DNA of 64,000 nucleotides from NCBI RefSeq assembly GCF_020103695.1, contig NZ_JAHXBF010000016.1, positions 187,790 through 251,789 on the forward strand, read 5' to 3'. Of this stretch, positions 16,347 to 23,665 are shown piece after piece. Numbering within the stretch: position 1 is the stretch's first letter; each line of letters opens with the position of its first letter. Source of the stretch: Hyalangium versicolor. GTDB lineage: Bacteria; Myxococcota; Myxococcia; Myxococcales; Myxococcaceae. The position numbers and the translations under genes are program-made. The notes below the pieces were generated by a model. That model was not told the DNA's origin and ran no database searches. It was given only the letters and a program-made list of their open reading frames with translations.

Positions 16347-17662
16347 CGCTTGCCTCCACTCACCGCCGTGGGAGCAACACTCACAGCATCGACCGGAGCT
16401 GCCGCCTCCTCCGCGAGACCAAACAGCTCGGCGGCGGCTCCCGCGAGCCGGTTGCCCTCCTCCTTCTCGGAGCCCACGGCGCGCAACCGCGTGGTGGGCT
16501 CGTGCAGCAGCTTGTTGACGATGGCGCGCCCCATCGCCTCGATGCTCTTGCGCTGCTTCTCCGTGAGCCCGTCGCCCATGGCCGCCAGCGTCTTCTCCAC
16601 CTCGGCCTTGGCAATCTGCTCTGCCCGCTGCCGCAGCCGCGCCAGCACCGGCACCCCATCCCGCACCGCCCGATCCCTCATGAAGCGAGACACTTCCTGG
16701 ATCACCAGGACGCCCGCCTTCTGCGCCTCCTCGGCCCGCGCCGCCTCGTTCTCCGCGACGAACTTCTGGATGTCGTCCACGTCGTACGCCGTCACCCAGT
16801 CCAGCGAGGACACATCCGGATCGATGTCTCGCGGAACCGCCAGATCCACCATGAACAGCGGCCGGAACCGGCGTGCCCTGCCCACCGCGCCCACGTTCTC
16901 CTTCGTGAACAGCGCCACCGGAGAGGCCGTCGAGCACACCACCACGTCCGCCTCCTTCAGCAACGCGTTCAGCTCCTCGAAGGGCCGGGCCGTGCCACCC
17001 ACCTCCGCGACCAGAGCCTCGGCGCGAGCCATCGTGCGATTTGTCACGATCAGCTTCCCCACCTTCGCCTGCTTCAAGTGCCGCGCCGCCAGCTCTCCCA
17101 TCTCGCCGGCGCCCACCACCAGGGCCGTCTTGTCCGACAGCTCGTCGAACACCTTGGTGGCCAAAGCCACCGCCGCCGAGGCCATGGACGTGGCCGCCCG
17201 GCCAATCGCCGTCTCCGTGCGCACGCGCTTGGCGCAGCTGAAGGCCGCCGCGCACACCCGCGTCAACCCGCCGCGCACCGCCCCCGCGCCCTGAGCCAGC
17301 TCGAAGGACTCCTTCACCTGTCCCAGGATCTGCGCCTCGCCCACCACCATGGAGTCCAGGCTCGAGGCCACGCGGAACAGGTGCTCCAGCGCTCCGGCCC
17401 CGTGGTGCTCATAGAGGTGATCGAGCGCCTCCGGGCCCCCAAGCCGGCTCAGCTCCTCGCGAGCCCGGGCCGCCGCCTGGGCCAGATCCGGCGAAGACAC
17501 GTACAACTCCACCCGATTGCACGTGGAGACCAGCAGCGCTTCTGTCGGTGCCTGCGCCAGCTGCTGGAGCACCTCCACCTGCCGGGGCTCCGGCAAAGCC
17601 AGCCGCTCGCGCACCGTCAGGGGCGCTGTCCGGTGGGACAAGCCTATGCAGATCAGCTCCAT
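16343..17662 (-). CDS. hemA: Glutamyl-tRNA reductase
   Basis: It reduces glutamyl-tRNA(Glu) to glutamate-1-semialdehyde with NADPH, the first committed step of the C5 route to 5-aminolevulinate. The 439-residue product has GLSHRTAPLTVRERLALPE, the active-site Cys48 in STCNRVELY, VVGEAQILGQVKESFELAQ, the NADPH-binding VVGAGEMGELAARHL and the C-terminal dimerisation helices. Its presence shows that heme is made from glutamate and not from glycine. It lies two bases after the HemX-like gene and overlaps hemC, so expression is shared. The C-terminal end past residue 400 is Ala-rich and variable. Confidence 0.96.
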   Translation of the reverse strand: MELICIGLSHRTAPLTVRERLALPEPRQVEVLQQLAQAPTEALLVSTCNRVELYVSSPDLAQAAARAREELSRLGGPEALDHLYEHHGAGALEHLFRVASSLDSMVVGEAQILGQVKESFELAQGAGAVRGGLTRVCAAAFSCAKRVRTETAIGRAATSMASAAVALATKVFDELSDKTALVVGAGEMGELAARHLKQAKVGKLIVTNRTMARAEALVAEVGGTARPFEELNALLKEADVVVCSTASPVALFTKENVGAVGRARRFRPLFMVDLAVPRDIDPDVSSLDWVTAYDVDDIQKFVAENEAARAEEAQKAGVLVIQEVSRFMRDRAVRDGVPVLARLRQRAEQIAKAEVEKTLAAMGDGLTEKQRKSIEAMGRAIVNKLLHEPTTRLRAVGSEKEEGNRLAGAAAELFGLAEEAAAPVDAVSVAPTAVSGGKR

Positions 17663-17664
17663 GG

Positions 17665-18474
17665 CTAGCGCATCCCCCCGGCGGTGAAGTCATACGACGA
17701 GAGGAATGACACCAGCACCAGCCCGAAGCCCGCCATCGTCAAGAGCGCCACACGCCGCCCCCTCCAGCCCACGAAGACGCGGGCCGCCGCCAACCCTGCG
17801 AACAACCCCCACGCCACCACCGTGGCCACCACCTTCGCGTCCATCATCCACGTGAGCCCCTGGCTGGAGCCCGCGACGAAGAAGGCCCCCGTGGCCAGGG
17901 TGATGGACAGCGCGATGAAGCCCACCACCACCAGCCGGCGATTGAGCGTGTCCAGGAACTCGAGCGAGGGCAGCCGGGAGAACAACAGCCCGAAGCGCTT
18001 GCCCTTCACCTGCCGCTCCATCAGCAGGTACATGACGCCCACACCCGCCGCCACGGCGAAGGCCGCCATCCCCACCAGCGCGATGGAGATGTGCATCCTC
18101 AGCAGCGGCTGGCGCAGCCCGGGAGACAACGGCGCCTGGCCGGCCCGCAGCAACAGCCCCGGCACCAGCGTGGCCACCGCCAACGGGGTGATGAACGCGC
18201 CAATGACAGGCTTGCGGTAGCGCAGATCCAGGATCAACCCCAGCGCCAGCAGCAGGAAGGCCAGGGTAGAGAACCCCTGGGCCGCGCCCACGGGCATGCC
18301 TCCCTGGGAGGCCAACACCGGGAAGAGGGCGGCCGCATGGAGGGCCAGCCCCAGGCCCACCAGCACCCGCCCCACTGTGGCGAGCGCCATCCACTGGCGC
18401 GCCAGGTAGGTGAGGTACACCAGAGCGGCGAAGCCGTAGGCGTGGCAGGCGAGCGAGACCAGGGTTTCGTTCAT
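17665..18474 (-). CDS. HemX/CcsA-type cytochrome c assembly membrane protein
   Basis: The 269-residue protein has about eight membrane helices. The segment with LLRMHISIALVGMAAFAVAAG and the later SSQGLTWMMDAKVVATVVAW fits the CcsA/HemX family, which is commonly encoded next to hemA and is linked to heme handling or control of glutamyl-tRNA reductase level. The full CcmC/CcmF tryptophan-rich loop is not obvious, so HemX is preferred over a true heme exporter. The ATG at 18474 is chosen because the following sequence begins the first helix; the longer open frame upstream reads as non-coding. The stop is two bases before hemA. Confidence 0.85.
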   Translation of the reverse strand: MNETLVSLACHAYGFAALVYLTYLARQWMALATVGRVLVGLGLALHAAALFPVLASQGGMPVGAAQGFSTLAFLLLALGLILDLRYRKPVIGAFITPLAVATLVPGLLLRAGQAPLSPGLRQPLLRMHISIALVGMAAFAVAAGVGVMYLLMERQVKGKRFGLLFSRLPSLEFLDTLNRRLVVVGFIALSITLATGAFFVAGSSQGLTWMMDAKVVATVVAWGLFAGLAAARVFVGWRGRRVALLTMAGFGLVLVSFLSSYDFTAGGMR

Positions 18475-18508
18475 GGCGGCAGCGACATAACCCCGGGCGA
18501 CCGTCCGG

Positions 18509-18877
18509 TCAGCCCATCTTGTTGAGGATGAAGGCGGCCAACAGGTCCGTCTCGTTACTGGGCTTCTTGTCGCCAGGCCGGGGCGCGACGGCGACCTCGG
18601 TGACATAACCCGGAACCACTTCGTAGGCCGACTCCCCCAGGATGACCGAGTCCGCCATCTGCTCGGCGCCCAGGCTGGCGAGTTGCGCCTCGGTCTTCAC
18701 CTTGGCCACCAGCTTGTGGGTGTCCTCCCCGCTCACCAATTGCACGAAGTGCACTGCGGGTACGGCCGGATAGCTGCCCCCGCCCTCGGCCATCACCACC
18801 AGGTGGCCGTCCTTGAGGTCGGCCTGATCTCCCAGGGCCCATTCCTCGAGCTGTGTCTGGGGAAGAAAGAGCTTCAT
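18509..18877 (-). CDS. Conserved-looking small protein of unknown function
   Basis: The 122-residue product (MKLFLPQTQLEEWALGDQADL) has no signal peptide or membrane segment and no motif I recognise. The pattern of short strands and helices with strong third-position GC supports a real gene. The ATG at 18877 has a GGTGG stretch shortly upstream; a GTG at 18886 would add three residues. It is the first gene of the long minus-strand chain that continues with the HemX-like gene after 34 bases, and it is divergent from thioredoxin, so the promoter of the heme genes probably lies in the 201-bp gap to its right. Confidence 0.72.
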   Translation of the reverse strand: MKLFLPQTQLEEWALGDQADLKDGHLVVMAEGGGSYPAVPAVHFVQLVSGEDTHKLVAKVKTEAQLASLGAEQMADSVILGESAYEVVPGYVTEVAVAPRPGDKKPSNETDLLAAFILNKMG

Positions 18878-19078
18878 CACGTCCACCAGCTTACATCACC
18901 CCCGCGCGGGGAGCCTGTCTCTCGTAGCCCCTGCCTGCTCGAAACCCCTGCCCATCGTCCGCATCTCACCTTTTAGGATGGGTACGGCCCGACCGATCCT
19001 TGCAGGGCCCTGCGCTGCGTACTAGAGGACGCGCCAGAGGATGGCCCAGCAGTCGAGCGGCCTGTGAAGGAGTGACTC

Positions 19079-19411
19079 ATGGCAGGTGACATCGTGAAGA
19101 ACATCGGGGACGGAGACTTCTCCAAGGAAGTTCTCGAGTCCGACAAGCCCGTGCTGGTGGATTTCTGGGCCACCTGGTGTGCCCCGTGCCGGGCCATCGC
19201 GCCGACCGTCGAGGCCCTGGCCAAGGAGTTGGACGGCAAGGTGAAGTTCACCAAGGTGAACGTCGACGACAACCAGCAGACCGCCCAGGACTACGGCATC
19301 CGCTCCATTCCCACGCTGCTCGTCTTCAAGGGCGGCAAGGTGGTGGGGCAGCTGGTCGGCGCGGCGCCCCGCGATCGCATCAAGGACGCCATCGACAAGG
19401 CGTTCGCCTAG
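19079..19411 (+). CDS. trxA: Thioredoxin
   Basis: The 110-residue cytoplasmic protein has the redox active site WCAPC at residues 33-37 (ATWCAPCRAI), the cis-proline segment SIPTLLVFKGG and the conserved DFWA stretch, all at the standard thioredoxin positions and total length. It reduces disulfides in target proteins using electrons from thioredoxin reductase. A strong ribosome site (GAAGGAG) lies six bases before the ATG. It appears to be a single-gene unit, closed by a hairpin 15 bases after its stop, and is divergent from the heme chain. The variant APC replaces the classical GPC, which is common in high-GC bacteria. Confidence 0.96.
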   Translation: MAGDIVKNIGDGDFSKEVLESDKPVLVDFWATWCAPCRAIAPTVEALAKELDGKVKFTKVNVDDNQQTAQDYGIRSIPTLLVFKGGKVVGQLVGAAPRDRIKDAIDKAFA

Positions 19412-19426
19412 ATAATGTTGTACCTT

Positions 19427-19459
19427 CACCCGAGCGAGGCCTGGCGCCTCACTCGGGTG
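19427..19459 (+). terminator. Hairpin after thioredoxin
   Basis: A 14-pair stem with one mismatch (CACCCGAGCGAGGC pairing with GCCTCACTCGGGTG, loop CTGGC) lies 15 bases after the trxA stop. The following GAGTTATTGTG is only weakly T-rich, so termination may be Rho-assisted. Confidence 0.65.
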
Positions 19460-19801
19460 GAGTTATTGTGACGACAGGAACGTCCGGCCCGACGTTCGGA
19501 GCGCTCGAGCAGATCTCGCTCACGCTCCTGGTAGCGTCTGTGTGCCGCTCCTGGTCTACGGAGATGACGGTTGTACCGGTGTGTCATCCCCGCCAAATTG
19601 TCCTCCGGCAGTGATGCTTGCTTCCGGCTGGCCTGTTGGCTCAATCCGCTCCTACACGTCCTCTCGGGGTCTTCCCCGCAGGGTACCCACCGTACGAGCC
19701 TGAGCAGACCCACCAGGTAGGTCTCACGGCAACTGGCCGCGCTACCCGATCTGCGAGTGCTGTCAGTGTGAACAGAGTCAGGATTAACCCATCAACCGTG
19801 T
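19460..19801. other. Gene-free stretch
   Basis: About 340 bases between the thioredoxin hairpin and a promoter-like element hold no convincing reading frame on either strand. The open frames present lack codon bias and ribosome sites. Composition falls from GC-rich toward AT-rich to the right. A small RNA cannot be excluded, but I see no clear one. Confidence 0.5.
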
Positions 19802-19829
19802 GTTGACAGATTTCACGTTAAAGGCCAAA
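19802..19829 (+). promoter_or_regulatory. Promoter-like element before the AT-hook gene
   Basis: A perfect -35 hexamer TTGACA at 19802-19807 is followed 16 bases later by CCAAAT, a weak -10 (three of six). It sits in the most AT-rich stretch of the window, 63 bases before the ATG at 19892. Confidence 0.45.
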
Positions 19830-19891
19830 TAAGCAGTTCAACTTTTCTTCCTTGGTTAAACAGGTATCTCTGACTTTTTGGAGCTTTCTGA

Positions 19892-20224
19892 ATGACGACC
19901 CGCCAGCGAAAGAATGCCATCTCCCCTCCTTCCACCGCCTTGCCGCCGGCGCTCGCCAACTGGGCTGAGGCAATTGGAATCGCCATTGGTCAGGGGGTGG
20001 TACGCGCGCTCCACAACAGCGGGCTGAGTTCCGCGCCCAACGGGCCACCAGCCCCCATCCGCCGGCGCGGGCGTCCACCGAAGGTGGTGGTGGGCGGCCC
20101 GGTGCCCCCGGAGCGGCTGTGCACGGTGCCCGGCTGCGGGCGTGAGTCTCGCTCCAAGGGCCTGTGCTCGGCGCACTACCAGGCCGAGCGGCGCCGCATG
20201 CTGGCGGCGGGCAAGAGCGCCTGA
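19892..20224 (+). CDS. Small protein with AT-hook and Cys/His zinc-like motif
   Basis: The 110-residue product has three visible parts: a helical N-terminal half (ALANWAEAIGIAIGQGVVRA), a central AT-hook core (RRRGRPPK, about residues 57-64) and a C-terminal Cys/His motif (CTVPGCGRESRSKGLCSAHY, C-x4-C-x8-C-x2-H) that could hold one zinc ion. AT-hooks bind the minor groove of AT-rich DNA, so a nucleoid or gene-control role is likely but unproven. The Cys/His motif resembles short zinc elements in some phage and HNH-associated proteins. It is transcribed from its own AT-rich promoter region and converges on the PilZ gene with only seven bases between stops. Confidence 0.82.
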   Translation: MTTRQRKNAISPPSTALPPALANWAEAIGIAIGQGVVRALHNSGLSSAPNGPPAPIRRRGRPPKVVVGGPVPPERLCTVPGCGRESRSKGLCSAHYQAERRRMLAAGKSA

Positions 20225-20231
20225 GGGCGCG

Positions 20232-21038
20232 CTACTCGCCGCGCCACGGATCGCCGGGGGAGGTGGCCTTGAGCAACTCCCACGCGGCGAGTACATCCAC
20301 CACCCGCTCGAGCTCATTGGGCAGCGAGCGGGCCCGGCGGGACTGAAGGTACTCCTCGGCGAAGCTCCGCAGCCGCATGCCGAGGAAGAGCCGGGCCAGG
20401 GACACCTCGGTCTGGCCGGAGAACTCCACGAAGCGGACGCCGAACCCCGAGCGGCCGCCCGTGTCCGTGCGCTCCTCGCGGACGATCTCGCCGCGGGCCT
20501 GCACGGGCTCCGAGCCTTCCTCCAGGGTGAAGCGCACCTGGACTTCCGTGCCCACGGGCAGGAAGAAGGTGCTCTCCAGGAAGGCCCCGCTGATACTCAC
20601 GTTCTGAGACATGAGGATGGCCGAGAACGTCCTCTGTCCGCCCTGCTCCCGCCAGATCTCGAAGCGCGTGGCAACCCGGGCCCGGGGGAAGTGCCGGTGT
20701 TCCGGCTCGTTGCTCACCTGAGGCTCGATGATGGGCGCCAGCGTGGGCTGAGCCGTCTTCGTTGGTGCTCTCCGTGCGTCCTCCCCCCGCCCTCCCGTGC
20801 GCCGCTCGTCGGCCTTGGGCGGGGAGATTCGGGGGACGTTGACGCCTGGGCGCCGGCTCTCTCGAGGCGGACCCGAGGAGCCCTTCGCCGAGGGCTCGGT
20901 GGGCGAAGCCTCGGCCGCTGACTGCGCGCCCTGAGTCTCTTCGTCAGCTGGCGCCGTGGACGAGGAGCCCGTGGCCTCGTCGGAGGGGCGCGTGGAACCT
21001 GCCGGGCTCCTCCCCTTCTGGGCACCCTTCCTCTGCAT
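20232..21038 (-). CDS. PilZ-domain protein (c-di-GMP binding)
   Basis: The 268-residue protein has a disordered, charged N-terminal part (residues 1-95, rich in Ala, Ser, Arg and Glu) and then a PilZ domain. The domain shows the cyclic-di-GMP signature: RHFPRARV (RxxxR) followed by NVSISGAFLE (N/DxSxxG), then a beta-barrel with VGTEVQVRF and GFGVRFVEF. The C-terminal 50 residues are helical. It should change the activity of a partner when c-di-GMP rises; the partner is unknown. In myxobacteria PilZ proteins act in motility, polysaccharide production and development. A diguanylate cyclase is encoded about 10 kb away, but no direct link is shown. Confidence 0.88.
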   Translation of the reverse strand: MQRKGAQKGRSPAGSTRPSDEATGSSSTAPADEETQGAQSAAEASPTEPSAKGSSGPPRESRRPGVNVPRISPPKADERRTGGRGEDARRAPTKTAQPTLAPIIEPQVSNEPEHRHFPRARVATRFEIWREQGGQRTFSAILMSQNVSISGAFLESTFFLPVGTEVQVRFTLEEGSEPVQARGEIVREERTDTGGRSGFGVRFVEFSGQTEVSLARLFLGMRLRSFAEEYLQSRRARSLPNELERVVDVLAAWELLKATSPGDPWRGE

Positions 21039-21127
21039 CGTTGCCTCCGCGGCCTTGAAAGAATCCCGTACCGGAACTGGCGCGATTCATACACCATGCG
21101 CTGGCTCCATCGCCCGCGGAGAGTGTG

Positions 21128-22507
21128 ATGCTGGGAAACCTCCTCAAGCCCGAGTTCGACGAGCTCATCCAGGCTCGTGACTGGAACTCGCTGCGTGAGG
21201 CCTTCACGGAGATGGACCCTGCGGACGTGGCGGAGGTGATCGAGGATCTCCCCGCCAAGGACAGCGGCGTTCTCTTCCGGTTGTTGCCCCGAGACATGGC
21301 GGCGCAGTCCTTCGAGTACCTGCCGCCGCACCAACAATCGGAGTTGGTGAGCACGCTGGGCAACGAAGAGCTCAAGAACGTGCTCAACGAGATGGCGCCG
21401 GACGACCGTACGCGCCTGTTGGAGGAGCTGCCGGCGGAGGTGACTCGGCGGGTGCTCACCACGCTGTCGCCGGCGGAGCTGAAGGTGGCCCGCGAGCTGC
21501 TGGGCTATCCGGAGCGCAGCGCCGGCCGCTACATGACGCCGGAGTTCCTGACGCTCCCGGGGAACCTCCCAGCGTCCGCAGCGATCGAGTACGTGCGCAC
21601 CCACGGCCAGGGACGCGAGACGCTCAACGTGCTCTACATCGTCGACGAGCGGGGCCGGCTGCTGGACGACCTGCGGTTGGCAGCGTTGGTGCTGGCAAGA
21701 CCGGACACGCGCATCTCGGACATCCACGACAGGCAGCTGGTCAGCATCCCGGCCACGGCGGACCGGGAGGAGATCATCACCTTCTTCGAGAAGTACGACC
21801 GGGTGGCGCTGCCGGTGACGGACTCGCAGGGGGGGCTGCTGGGCATCATCACCGTGGACGACGTGCTGGACGTGGCCGAGGAGGAGGCCACCGAGGACAT
21901 CCAGCGCATGGGCGGCATGGAGGCCCTGGAGGCGCCGTACCTGGACATCGGCCTGACGGAGATGCTGCGCAAGCGGGTGGGCTGGCTGACGGTGCTCTTC
22001 TTCGGGCAGATGTTCACGGCCACGGCCATGGCGCACTACCAGGACGCCATCGCCCAGGCAGTGTTCCTGAGCAGCTTCGTGCCGCTGATCATCTCCTCGG
22101 GAGGCAACTCCGGCTCACAGGCCACCTCGCTGATCATCCGCGCACTGGCGGTGCGAGACGTATCGCTGAAGGACTGGTGGCGCGTGGCGGTGCGCGAGAG
22201 CACCAGCGGCGTGGCGTTGGGGGTGTTCCTCGGGGTGTTGGGTGCGCTGCGCATCGTCCTATGGCCGGGGCGCGAACAGCTCTACGGCCCGCACTACGTC
22301 TGGGTGGGCATCGCGGTGGGCTTCAGCGTGATAGGCGTGGTGACGTTCGGCACGCTGTGCGGCTCCATGCTGCCGTTCCTGCTGCGGCGGCTGGGGCTGG
22401 ATCCCGCGGCGGCGTCCGCGCCCTTCGTGGCCACGCTGGTGGATGTCACCGGCGTGGTCATCTACTTCACCGTGGCCAGCACCATCCTCGCTGGCCGGGC
22501 CTTCTGA
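21128..22507 (+). CDS. mgtE: MgtE-family magnesium transporter
   Basis: The 459-residue protein has the MgtE layout: an N-terminal superhelical domain (about 5-125, with ADVAEVIEDLPAKDSGVLFRLL), a CBS pair (about 130-255, with TVDDVLDVAEEEATEDIQRMGGME) and five membrane helices carrying the pore sequence (SSGGNSGSQATSLIIRALA, then DPAAASAPFVATLVDVTGV). These dimeric channels pass Mg2+ inward and close when cytosolic Mg2+ fills the CBS region. The ATG at 21128 is preferred over the GTG at 21125, with GGAG about eight bases upstream. It is divergent from the PilZ gene and converges on rodA with six bases between stops. No magnesium riboswitch is visible in the short leader. Confidence 0.93.
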   Translation: MLGNLLKPEFDELIQARDWNSLREAFTEMDPADVAEVIEDLPAKDSGVLFRLLPRDMAAQSFEYLPPHQQSELVSTLGNEELKNVLNEMAPDDRTRLLEELPAEVTRRVLTTLSPAELKVARELLGYPERSAGRYMTPEFLTLPGNLPASAAIEYVRTHGQGRETLNVLYIVDERGRLLDDLRLAALVLARPDTRISDIHDRQLVSIPATADREEIITFFEKYDRVALPVTDSQGGLLGIITVDDVLDVAEEEATEDIQRMGGMEALEAPYLDIGLTEMLRKRVGWLTVLFFGQMFTATAMAHYQDAIAQAVFLSSFVPLIISSGGNSGSQATSLIIRALAVRDVSLKDWWRVAVRESTSGVALGVFLGVLGALRIVLWPGREQLYGPHYVWVGIAVGFSVIGVVTFGTLCGSMLPFLLRRLGLDPAAASAPFVATLVDVTGVVIYFTVASTILAGRAF

Positions 22508-22519
22508 GCCGGCTCAGAA
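22502..22519. terminator. 18-bp perfect palindrome holding both convergent stop codons
   Basis: TTCTGAGCCGGCTCAGAA reads the same on both strands and contains the TGA of mgtE and the TGA of rodA. The two genes therefore end in the same bases. It could form a short hairpin acting on both transcripts, but it has no loop bases or T-tract. Confidence 0.4.
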
Positions 22520-23665
22520 CATGTGGCGGCGCATGCTGATGTTCACCAGCAGGCCCACGCTGATCATCATCGACATGATGGAGGAGCCGCCGTAGCTCAT
22601 CAACGGCAGGGTGATGCCCGTCACCGGCAACAGGCCGATGACCATGCCGATGTTCTCGAACACCTGCCAGAAGATCATCGCGGTGATGCCTACGGCCACG
22701 AAGGCGCCGAATCTATCCCGCGCGTTGAACCCCACCGCCAATGAGAGGGAGAAGAGCCCTCCATAGAGCGCCAGCAGGAGCAGGCAGGACATGAAGCCGT
22801 GCTCCTCGGCCCACACGGAGAAGATGAAGTCCGTGTGCTGCTCGGGGAGGAAGGACAGGCCCGTCTGCGTGCCCTCGCGCCAGCCCTTGCCCGTCATGCC
22901 GCCGCTGCCCACGGCGATCTTCGACTGAGCCGCGTGGTAGCCGCTGCCCTTCAGGTCCGCCTCAGGGTCCAGCCAGCCGGAGATGCGCTGGCTCTGGTGC
23001 TTCTTGAGATGGTGGCGCAGCACCGTGAAGTGGGGCTCGGGCGTCTCGCGGACGTAGTCGTTCCAGATGATGCCGCCCACGGCGATGATGCCCGCCAGCA
23101 TCACCGCCACCAGGTACCAACGCACCTTGCCGAAGAGGATGACGGTGATGGACGACAACAGGATCATCATCGCCGTGCCCAGGTCCGGCTGGACGAGCAC
23201 GAGCACGGCGGGCACGGCCACCACGAGCACGGGCTTCCACAGCCGCAAGAGCCCATAGGACTCCTGATTGGGCCGGAAGTCGTCGTGGTAGACCTTGGCC
23301 AGCATCAGCACCACACCGATCTTCATGAACTCGGCGGGCTGGATGCGCAGCGGGCCCAGGACGAACCAGCTCTCGGCGCCCTTGGCCTTGTGCCCCATGA
23401 AGCGCAGGGCGATCAGCGCCAGGATGTTGAGCACGTAGATGGGCACCGTCATCCGCTGGATCCAGCGGTAGTCCACCAGGCACACCACCAGCGCGGCGAC
23501 GAGCCCCACCGCCATGTAGACGCCCTGGCTGGACCACGCGCCGGCGTGCGGCGGCCGGGCCGCCGAAGCCAGGTTCCACACGCCCAGCGCGCAGATGGCC
23601 AGGACGCAGAAGATCAGGCCCCACGGGACGTGGGGCACCATGCGGCGTTCAATGCTGAGCTGCAT
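22514..23665 (-). CDS. rodA: Rod-shape peptidoglycan polymerase RodA
   Basis: This SEDS-family membrane glycosyltransferase polymerises lipid II during cell elongation. The 383-residue product has about ten helices and family marks: VCLVDYRWIQRM, GPLRIQPAEFMKIGVVLMLAK, LVQPDLGTAMM (catalytic Asp loop), the periplasmic loop with GSGGMTGKGWREGTQTGLSFLPEQHTDFIFSV interrupted only by normal residues, and the terminal LPLMSYGGSSIM. It overlaps the end of the PBP2 gene by 17 bases, and the two enzymes act as a pair. It is the last gene of the mreC-mreD-mrdA-rodA operon. Confidence 0.95.
   Translation of the reverse strand: MQLSIERRMVPHVPWGLIFCVLAICALGVWNLASAARPPHAGAWSSQGVYMAVGLVAALVVCLVDYRWIQRMTVPIYVLNILALIALRFMGHKAKGAESWFVLGPLRIQPAEFMKIGVVLMLAKVYHDDFRPNQESYGLLRLWKPVLVVAVPAVLVLVQPDLGTAMMILLSSITVILFGKVRWYLVAVMLAGIIAVGGIIWNDYVRETPEPHFTVLRHHLKKHQSQRISGWLDPEADLKGSGYHAAQSKIAVGSGGMTGKGWREGTQTGLSFLPEQHTDFIFSVWAEEHGFMSCLLLLALYGGLFSLSLAVGFNARDRFGAFVAVGITAMIFWQVFENIGMVIGLLPVTGITLPLMSYGGSSIMSMMISVGLLVNISMRRHMF

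Noticed and set aside
15324..17294. 656-codon open frame on the plus strand
   Set aside because: It is antisense to hemC and hemA; Arg/His-rich and Ser-rich shadow sequence.
19426..19713. 95-codon minus-strand frame in the gap after thioredoxin
   Set aside because: It starts without a ribosome site, has no coding bias and overlaps the thioredoxin terminator hairpin.
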